Shown here: positions 19,201 to 24,318 of the stretch, piece by piece | Layout: every line of letters begins with the position of its first letter | Numbering within the stretch: the stretch's first letter is position 1 | The notes under the pieces: model-generated | Seen by the model: only the letters and a program-made list of their open reading frames with translations | Databases searched by the model: none | What the model was told of the DNA's origin: nothing | Source of the DNA: Priapulus caudatus | Lineage: Eukaryota > Priapulida > Priapulimorpha > Priapulimorphida > Priapulidae | Direction: 5' to 3' | Length of the DNA stretch: 24,318 bases | Assembly (NCBI RefSeq): GCF_000485595.1 | Contig: NW_014577198.1 | Location: forward strand, 293,399-317,716 | Translations under genes and position numbers: made by a program

Positions 19201-21928
19201 TATTAATGTTAGCCAGCTAATTCAAAATTTATCAAACAACGGAAGTTCATTGGTCACCCCGGGTTTCACTTTCAGACTGATATTGAGGTTACTATAGCCA
19301 TTGAGAATACGTGCCGCGACGTGTTGAACGAACGTAAACAGTCATGCGTGTTGATCGTATAGTTTACGAACCATAGTTATAGAGTAATTTGTTGATTGAT
19401 GATTGTTAGGATTTAGAACGTTATTAGGATGCTCAAAGGCATGTAATTCGACGAAATTTCTGTTAGGGATCGTCTCATTAGTTTGCATAATTAAATGCCG
19501 GATTACTCTGAATCTAGAAAACTGCATTGCATAACTTGGGAAGTAGTCAACTCATTCATGCATGTCTTATTGTTAAGAACCGAATTACAACATTGACATT
19601 GATAGAGTTTAGAATGATTGCACCTATTGGTAATTTTATTCATGTGTAGTTAGAAACGGGTTGGAAAATATTGTAATCTGATGTAAAGGTCAAAGGTGCA
19701 AGTAGTTGTATGTCCGGGCAAAGCAGTAAGTTTGAATTGAACTGTATGATGTTATTTGTATGCTAGCTGTGAATTTTAACTGTAATTATTCGAATCATTG
19801 TACTATTTAGCATCAGCCAAGAACTAAAAATCATTATTGTTATTTTTTCAGAATTGAATGGTAGTTTATAAATAAACCACAATACATGGACCTGGACCTG
19901 GTACCTGGACGTACATTTGTTGGGTAATCCCTCCCGCAACAATTACTTTAAAAGATTATTATAAAAGTATTATTATTTCTCTATATCCTTTACATAAAAT
20001 GCTTACCCAAAACTGTTACATGATATCAGGAGTAGATAATAGGGAAGGAGTGTGACATCTATAAACAAGGGAAATTCGTCATTTACTAGCCTTAAAATAC
20101 CTACGATTTACTACGCGTAACGCAACCAACTTGAGCTCAAATCGTACACAGTACATCCGCCTAGCATCATGCGAAATCGTTTCCTCTTGCTGGCCACCAG
20201 AATTGAAAATGTGTCGTAGTTTAGTCTTGTACTCGGATTGGGGGTGTATATGGGAAGACGATTTCGCATGATGCTAGCGGATGTACTGTGTACGATTGAG
20301 CTCCAAGTTGGTGTGCGTACGCGTTAGTAAATCGTAGGTATTTTAAGGCTAGTAAATGAGAATTTCCCTTGTTTATGATGTCACACTCTTCCCTATATCT
20401 ACTCCTGATGATATTGAAAGACCTTACTGATTAACTGTTGTAAAATCACATCTGCAACAACTTACAAGTATATACCCTTTCTGTATATATATATATATCA
20501 AAAAACAGGTTGATTACCTAACAGGCGCGCAGCAAACAATATGTCGAAGAGGGCCTCTGCATAACGTCTGTAGTCGAGTTTGTTACCAGCTGCGTCAAGA
20601 TATTTGTGACACTTTATCAAGGTCGTTGCCGGCTTCGTTGAATCTCGTATTATGGTGTCTCGGAAGGCTACAGGATCATACTTTCTCCTTTCATCTACGA
20701 TGAGAATCAACCAATGACCAATTTACCATTGCTTATTGCATTCTATGAACCATGTATAGGGACAGTGATTTCCCGCGATCGCGGAAAAACGGATGGAAAA
20801 TCGAAAACGGCCATTAACGCGAAAAGATGTTTTCAAACGGAAAACGCGGAAAACGTAATTTGAACATATAAACATGGAAATTTCAATAAAATCACACAAA
20901 AACCGGCGACAATAGATTGGTAATGATATAGTTTACATTCAGACAAGTTTCAGGAGCGAAATGACTTACATTATGACTTGTAGCAATGTGTTTCGGTTTA
21001 TTACATATTTTATTATGAACACATTACCCTACAGGTTCTTTCAAAGGTTGTACCAATACCATTTTTTCATGCAAATATATGAAAATGGAATTTTGCATTT
21101 TTGGTGTGTACAATCTCTATGGCAAACGGAATTTCCATTTTTTCTTTACTTTGAAACGAAATTCATGATTTTCCCAAATGGAAAAGGCAATTTTTTGAAA
21201 TGGAAAATATCTGTCCCTACATGTATCAAATATTTTTGCAGACACTTGTGACAAATCATGACGCAATGCCACGTTACTACCTAGATGTATCGCACTAGTT
21301 TGAGCGCAAAATTTAGGTCGAGAAATTACTCATAAGCGCAGACAATGTATCAACTGCGTGGTACTTGTTAGACCAGGAATAAAGCTCAGGCCATCCTTAA
21401 AAAATTATATGTTTGCTGTCTGCCAACCGACCCACGAAAATAGCCGCGACCGAAGTTTTTTTTCATTTTGGGTTCCATTTTGTTTTTCATTTCCTCATAG
21501 TTAAAGCTGACACAAAGCATTGTGTGGCAAACATGAGGACAGACTTAAAATAACTATTTCTATTATGCTCACACAAAAAACTACCTACCTACCTCACTAA
21601 AAATCTGAAGTCGGGGAGACAGCAAACAGAATTTTTAGGATGGCCTCCAGATACCAGCAACAACGTGACACGGCAAGGATTGCTCAACGAAGCCACAACA
21701 TTGTAATTAACTGCAATCATCTTGCTTTTATTATAATAGGCGCTGAACCTGGCAAAATTCAGAAAAATACGTTTGACATTCTCTAAGCAAAGATCTGATC
21801 ACACATAACTTTAAGAATATAACAATCTTCCACCTAAGTGCATGCCATTATAAAAAAAGAAACACTTACCCCTTTTTCTGGTCTTAGCCGCTGACCTGAT
21901 GCGTGGGTTTTTCTACCTTCTGACTCAT
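13209..21928 (-). CDS. BZW: BZW1/BZW2 (5MP, eIF5-mimic protein), 11 coding exons
   Basis: Minus-strand gene with exons 21928-21870, 20694-20518, 18126-17951, 17660-17525, 17276-17173, 16859-16773, 15594-15445, 15127-15044, 14149-14014, 13791-13669, 13234-13209. Exons 2-11 are all open, GT-AG bounded and in phase. With a 20-codon first exon the protein is 419 residues, the length of animal BZW proteins. Family role: it mimics the C-terminal (W2/HEAT) domain of eIF5, binds eIF2 and competes with eIF5, raising the stringency of start-codon choice. Seen: [20 protein letters not shown] near the N-terminus; [40 protein letters not shown]; the C-terminal W2 domain with [37 protein letters not shown] and [18 protein letters not shown]; an acidic tail ESDSGDDD. 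Which of the vertebrate pair it corresponds to cannot be told. The first exon is disturbed (separate entry). Confidence 0.95.
13309..13566. mobile_element. TIR-like element with 77-bp tandem units
   Basis: Starts TACCGTACTTGTGTAT and ends CTTATACACAAGTAAATATG then GTA, an inverted pair. Inside, a unit of about 77 bp starting GTGTATAAG.TRCACCCCATA occurs twice in tandem (from 13333), with a partial third copy from about 13487. The GTGTATAAG..CACCCC sequence resembles repeats I know from marine invertebrates. It lies in the last BZW intron. Confidence 0.6.
13669..13791 (-). CDS. BZW: BZW coding exon 10
   Basis: Encodes [20 protein letters not shown] then [20 protein letters not shown] and E. 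It matches [42 protein letters not shown], the eIF2-binding face of the W2 domain with its acidic/aromatic box. Acceptor TTGCAG, donor GTGAGA. Confidence 0.96.
14014..14149 (-). CDS. BZW: BZW coding exon 9
   Basis: Encodes [20 protein letters not shown] then [20 protein letters not shown] and VLLYK. This is the central W2/HEAT block, nearly identical to the vertebrate [19 protein letters not shown]. Acceptor CTGCAG, donor GTGAGT. Confidence 0.96.
15044..15127 (-). CDS. BZW: BZW coding exon 8
   Basis: Encodes [20 protein letters not shown] then QALKHVKM, 28 whole codons. It matches VWSSVMSTVEWNKKEELVAEQ in the W2 domain. Acceptor TTACAG, donor GTGAGT. Confidence 0.95.
15445..15594 (-). CDS. 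BZW: BZW coding exon 7
   Basis: Encodes [40 protein letters not shown] and [10 protein letters not shown], 50 whole codons. It aligns with [24 protein letters not shown] of vertebrate BZW and marks the entry to the C-terminal W2 domain. Acceptor GTGCAG, donor GTGAGT. Confidence 0.95.
15677..15940 (-). pseudogene. Broken N-terminus of a piggyBac-like transposase
   Basis: From a good start context (AAGATGG) the frame reads [12 protein letters not shown], then TGA at 15904-15902, then continues in the same frame as [20 protein letters not shown] followed by acidic sequence ([20 protein letters not shown]). An acidic, low-complexity N-terminus is usual in piggyBac transposases. No catalytic domain is present. 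The assignment leans on the TTAA end nearby; without it this is only an acidic ORF. Confidence 0.4.
15677..16204 (-). mobile_element. piggyBac-like 5' end fragment
   Basis: Its minus-strand 5' end reads TTAA then CCCTTCTAGAGGCAGAGCGA (TTAA at 16201-16204). Subterminal direct repeats ACATTAATGTCGCTCTGCCT and ACATTTATGTCATTCTGCCC lie just inside. Below this a transposase-like N-terminus starts at 15940. No matching 3' end is seen, so it is a truncated copy in BZW intron 6. Confidence 0.5.
16399..16765 (+). repeat. Dispersed repeat ending GAGCTAAAAA, internally duplicated
   Basis: CCTTTGACC..CAATTTCGCAC..GAGATTTGTGCC (about 16409-16506) is repeated in diverged form as CCTTTGACC..AAATTCGACA..AAGATTTGTGCCC (about 16576-16680). 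It is followed by GACGGACGCACGGATGGACA and the end GTCAGCCGAGCTAAAAAT. The related end occurs at 23010-23101. It abuts the BZW exon 6 donor. Confidence 0.5.
16773..16859 (-). CDS. BZW: BZW coding exon 6
   Basis: Encodes [20 protein letters not shown] and KLEALISLE, 29 whole codons. It aligns with [30 protein letters not shown]. The donor GTATGA is followed eight bases later by the end of a dispersed repeat (AATTTTTAGCTC), so intron 6 begins inside repeat sequence almost at once. Confidence 0.92.
17173..17276 (-). CDS. BZW: BZW coding exon 5
   Basis: Encodes [20 protein letters not shown] then [15 protein letters not shown]. It aligns with the family FKSWINEKDINAVAASLRK. Acceptor GCTGTAG, donor GTAGGT. 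Found by similarity and phase. Confidence 0.93.
17525..17660 (-). CDS. BZW: BZW coding exon 4
   Basis: Encodes [40 protein letters not shown] and ALVKE plus one base. It matches [21 protein letters not shown] of vertebrate BZW. The donor is GTGCGC, weaker than its neighbours; the acceptor is TTTGCAG. Confidence 0.95.
17951..18126 (-). CDS. BZW: BZW coding exon 3
   Basis: Encodes [40 protein letters not shown] and [19 protein letters not shown], aligning along its length with vertebrate BZW1 ([29 protein letters not shown]). Acceptor TTGTAG, donor GTCAGT. Confidence 0.96.
18387..18960 (+). repeat. Dispersed element with tandem CAGCAGCAG-type units
   Basis: Begins ACCTCCGCCCAACGGAG..GGAGGTTATG and ends TGGCGGAGGTACGCACTCTC then CG..CTAGTT. 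Inside are units of about 48 bp rich in GTCAGCAGCAG and CCAGTCAGTC (from about 18493), interrupted by a nested element at 18558-18824. The right half is repeated, inverted, at about 1165-1330. I associate the GGCGGAGGT..CTCTCCG end with repeats common in marine invertebrates but cannot name the class. BZW intron 2. Confidence 0.6.
18558..18824. mobile_element. PIF/Harbinger-like MITE nested in another repeat
   Basis: About 47-bp inverted termini: AGCGGGCAGCACACTTCACC and AGCTAGCAGCACACTTCACC, continuing as TTGCTCGTACAGGCAATTTT on both arms. TTA flanks both ends (18555-18557, 18825-18827), the 3-bp TWA duplication typical of PIF/Harbinger. Non-coding, 267 bp. Confidence 0.7.
19461..19941 (+). 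mobile_element. Candidate solo LTR (BEL/Pao-like)
   Basis: TG..CA-bounded stretch starting TGTTAGGGATCG and ending GTTGGGTAATCCCTCCCGCA then ACA, with AATAAA at 19871-19876 about 70 bases before the end. Flanks ATTTC and ATTAC agree at 4 of 5 bases. The GTTGGG..CCCGCAACA end resembles BEL/Pao LTRs. No second LTR or internal coding is present. BZW intron 2. Confidence 0.3.
20022..20414. repeat. Large inverted repeat (163-bp arms, 67-base loop)
   Basis: Arms 20022-20184 and 20252-20414 are complementary across their whole length, for example CCTTAAAATACCTACGATTT and TCGTACACAGTACATCC on both. Nearly all mismatches are single-base indels. It lies in BZW intron 2, about 100 bases after the exon 2 donor, so the pre-mRNA would fold into a long duplex. 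Probably a fold-back transposon. Confidence 0.85.
20518..20694 (-). CDS. BZW: BZW coding exon 2
   Basis: Encodes [18 protein letters not shown], then [20 protein letters not shown] and DILFAARLL, the most conserved N-terminal block of BZW proteins. Acceptor TCGTAG at 20695-20697, donor GTAATC. A hAT-like element ends 63 bases upstream and a long hairpin starts about 100 bases downstream. Confidence 0.95.
20758..21218. mobile_element. hAT-like non-autonomous element
   Basis: Ends AGGGACAGTGATTTCC and AGGGACAGATATTTTCC (complement), flanked by CCATGTAT and ACATGTAT (7 of 8). The interior is built from degenerate GGAAAA / TTTTCC repeats. It ends 63 bases above BZW exon 2, in intron 1. Non-coding. 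Confidence 0.6.
21388..21646. mobile_element. TIR element copy 2 (GGCCATCC family)
   Basis: Same family and orientation as 4270-4534: AGGCCATCC...GGATGGCCT with the same interior (CCGACCCACGAAAATAGCCG, TGTGGCAAACATGAGGACAG). The two copies differ by many small indels. It lies in BZW intron 1. The target duplication is unclear here. Confidence 0.8.
21870..21928 (-). CDS. BZW: BZW first coding exon, carrying two apparent single-base deletions
   Basis: From the ATG at 21928 the frame reads [10 protein letters not shown], matching the family start (human MNNQKQQKPT), but then meets TAA at 21886-21884. The next family block, SGQRL, is in a second frame (21899-21885), and KTRKRD in a third (from 21885 into exon 2). 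One extra base near 21900 and one near 21886 would restore a 61-nt, 20-codon exon that splices in phase (G plus AT) to exon 2. A CACAG acceptor at about 21940 precedes the ATG, so a 5' UTR intron is likely. The start has G at -3 but TT before and A after the ATG, a suboptimal context; weak start contexts are conserved in this family and tied to autoregulation. Assembly error, frameshift allele or decayed exon are all possible. Confidence 0.7.
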
Positions 21929-22479
21929 AACACAATATCTGTGAAGAAACTAATAATCAACTAATACAGCCCTCGATACAAATGGTTGCCCGATTGCCGG
22001 ACAAGTGAAAGTCTATGTCGGACAAGTTATCTCCTCGCAGTTGCCCCATCGGACAACTGACCAATTCTAGTTGCGTCAGTTGTGTAATATTCCTAACGTC
22101 CTTTGAGCAGGGCTGAGGGCGTAATCGGTACCATCGATATCTCACGTCATATTTTCAAAGGTCGCGGAAAAGCAGCCGGAATCACAGACTGCTTTGACCA
22201 TTACAGATTAGCATCTACGGCATTGATTATTGTACGGGGGGGGGGGTGCACTATTGTGTTTAAGTCGCATGGAATGTTCATTACTGAATACGTAGGGGGT
22301 GGGCACTGCTGGGCCATAATAATGAAAATGTAATGACACTGTAGCTCACCAACAAAAAAGACACAAATGAGTGAGTGAGAAGAAGTCAGTTTTAATTGAG
22401 CAACCACGCGACATACCATTATAGAAACGAAAAGTATATATGGGAGAACTCCATTATATACTCCTTGATAATTATATGT

Positions 22480-22645
22480 GTAATTTTTTGTGAAATAATA
22501 AATAATATTATATATAAATTATAATAATTAAACGCAAAATGAATCAAAATTTTGACGGTAGATGGCGCTATACCCTTTGATGTTTCTAGCATAAATTCAT
22601 TATATCATAATAATAATAATATAATAATAATAGTATAAATCATAA
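22480..22645. repeat. AT-rich simple sequence (ATA/TAA units)
   Basis: Runs of ATAATA and TATAAATTATAATAAT with no coding signal, in the presumed BZW 5' flank. Confidence 0.7.
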
Positions 22646-22869
22646 TATGTTCATAGACAGGAATTTTGCATTAAAGATATTGTCAATGAATACTTGTAAA
22701 ACGAACCAGAAGATGTGACACCACAGACTGTTTAATATCTGTGTGTCTATATATATGATGCTAATATAATTGCCAAAGCCTACCTCATTGCATTTTTTTT
22801 TTAATTAAAACCCTAGCCCTTATTCATTCACATACCAAAAATGAGCAAAATCCGTTGAACCTGAACTGA

Positions 22870-23101
22870 CTAATGACAATTCCATTTTTGCCAAAAATTG
22901 CCGTGGCTCGAAGTACGTCAACTGGCGTGCTCGCAAATAGGAGTTCATATGGAGCCATAGCAGTAACAACTAAACCCAATTTCAAAACTGTGGTCAAACG
23001 TCCTGAGTTATCGTTGACACAAAACCAAATGTTACGACGGACGCACGTACGACGACCCATGGCAATAGCTCAGCTTGAAGATGTCAAGGTGAGCTAAAAA
23101 T
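22870..23101 (+). repeat. Dispersed repeat ending GAGCTAAAAA, second copy
   Basis: Shares with 16680-16765 the order GACGGACGCACG, a CAATAGCTCAGCTTGA-like block, GTCA and the end GTGAGCTAAAAAT. The left limit is uncertain. In the region above BZW exon 1. Confidence 0.45.
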
Positions 23102-23954
23102 GGACAGTTGGAAAGCCGTGGTTACAAACACAACAGAGGGATGAAGTGTGGAGCACATCGGACCCTAAAAAGTCGAGACTGATTAAGCGAAGCAGCACCT
23201 TATTGACGGCTGCGTGGTGACGGCACGCCGTGAACACAACAGCATTTGAAAACGAAATGCAAGTAGTGCTAGCACTTTGAGGAATAAATGCATAAATCAG
23301 GGTGTAGTGTTGTGGAAAGTGTTCAAAAAGATAGGTGAGATGTCCATGTAGTAAATAAGTGTAAAAAGCCGATAATTCTGCGTTTTGTGGCCATTTTATG
23401 GAAGAATTGGGGGACAGGTCAGTTACGAAACCTGCATAAAATGTCTACAGCCCTGTACACCGACCAGGCTGTGTGACTAACGCCATACACCGCCTGACAT
23501 CCATCCATTGAAAAATCTTGTAGCTGTACAAAAACTACCCGATCAATTACGTATATCTCAACATAAAATGATCATCTAAGCATTTCTACCTTGTTTGGTA
23601 TCAAATATATACCTTCCCTTATGTATTCCAGCGTGTATAAAACGAATACCTCAGTTGCTGTGCACAGTGTTAATTTCAACGACCAAACCGAAATTTCAAC
23701 TAACCGCCAACCCGCCATGTTTTGCAATGCGCATGATTTTTCGAACGGCACGACGGAAAACCCGAACGACATAACATACCATAGCGTTGCTACTCTGGCG
23801 TTGGCGCGAGCATAAAAGACGCATCATATACTCGTATATTAATAAATATGTAAAACATTGAAAACCAGGAATCGCAATCTACAACAACTTAATAAATTAC
23901 GCAAGTGGCGTGGAGTACGCAGCCGTCAGGTCGTCAAGCCCCTTTTTTGCGTTA

Positions 23955-24030
23955 GGTTATGGATTAGGGTTAAGGGTTAAGGCTTTAGGGTTATGGTTAG
24001 TGTGTTATGTTTAGGTCGTTTTAGGGTTCA
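23955..24030 (+). repeat. Degenerate telomere-like TTAGGG tract
   Basis: GGATTAGGGTTAAGGGTTAA, then TTTAGGGTTATGG and TTTTAGGGTTCAGGGGTTC: about five imperfect TTAGGG-like units mixed with variants. Too degenerate for a real telomere; interstitial. Confidence 0.5.
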
Positions 24031-24318
24031 GGGGTTCTTGCTCATCAAACTCTCCAAATCGTGAATTTATTTTCCAAGGCGTTATTCGACATCTGCGCGA
24101 CCGCCGCCATCTTTGTCTGCGTTAAGTAGCAGCGAATGGACTGGCGTACCCTGTGAGCCTGCAGATATAAGATCTACGGCTGGCGTAGCTCCGCCACTGC
24201 GTAATGAATTATCATTGCGAAGCTTCTGACTTGCGTTGGAATTTTGCCTACGCACTGTGAAAAATCAGTCCAGCCGATTTTCGTTGGCACTGAACATCGC
24301 AGACATGCGGCTGTCTGG

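Larger units (their letters stand above)
21929..24318. other. Presumed BZW 5' flank; no coding exon established
   Basis: This should contain the BZW promoter and a 5' UTR exon. Two minus-strand ATGs in strong context are seen: AAACATGGCGGG (ATG at 23718-23716) and AAAGATGGCGGCGG (ATG at 24115-24113, also a YY1-type motif). Neither opens into recognisable protein. Otherwise repeats and a 12-G run at about 22235. Confidence 0.4.

Noticed and set aside
22103-22333. 76-codon plus-strand ORF
   Set aside because: Passes through a G homopolymer, shows no family similarity and has no neighbouring exons.
23572-23815. Minus-strand ORF from a strong-context ATG (MAGWRLVEIS) as the BZW first exon
   Set aside because: It can be joined in phase to an extended exon 1, but the translation is unlike BZW, whereas MSQKVEKPT in the 21928 exon matches the family start.
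1-24318. tRNA or rRNA genes
   Set aside because: I scanned for T-loop (GGTTCRANNCC) patterns and conserved rRNA blocks and saw none convincing; a covariance-model search would be decisive.

Overview
This is animal nuclear DNA: AT-rich, with GT-AG introns, two multi-exon genes of deep metazoan families and a dense load of short non-autonomous transposons. Several of the repeats resemble families I associate with marine invertebrate genomes (elements ending in a GGCGGAGGT..CTCTCCG block, GTGTATAAG..CACCCC elements, and repeats ending in GAGCTAAAAA). I cannot place the species; a sponge, cnidarian or other marine invertebrate would fit.

Layout. 1-766 holds nothing I can call. At 767-971 (+) is a single first exon of a hydroxypyruvate isomerase-like (HYI) gene whose downstream exons are not in the window; an unassigned candidate terminal exon follows at 1518-1610 (+). 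From 10368 down to 2379 (-) lies a complete type II sodium-phosphate cotransporter gene (SLC34 family): 8 coding exons, all phases agreeing, 692 codons. From 21928 down to 13209 (-) lies a complete BZW1/BZW2 (5MP, eIF5-mimic) gene: 11 coding exons. Exons 2-11 are open and in phase, but the first coding exon reads in three frames, as if two single bases were missing. With those two bases the length is 419 codons. The two genes are head-to-tail with about 2.8 kb between them. 21929-24318 is the presumed BZW 5' flank and holds repeats only.

The introns hold most of the structure. I find candidate cut-and-paste elements with TIRs and plausible target duplications: three hAT-like, one TTAA-flanked, one PIF/Harbinger-like, one two-copy family with GGCCATCC termini and one piggyBac 5' fragment. 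There are also fold-back palindromes, a 163-bp-arm hairpin just after a splice donor, and a candidate solo LTR.

The two genes have no obvious functional link: SLC34 imports phosphate at the plasma membrane, and BZW/5MP tunes start-codon selection in translation. Evidence for gene structure is protein similarity by eye plus exon phase; splice sites are inferred. Localised single-base indels (BZW exon 1, the HYI exon, the two arms of the hairpin) suggest that parts of this assembly carry uncorrected indel errors. That should be settled before anything here is called a pseudogene.
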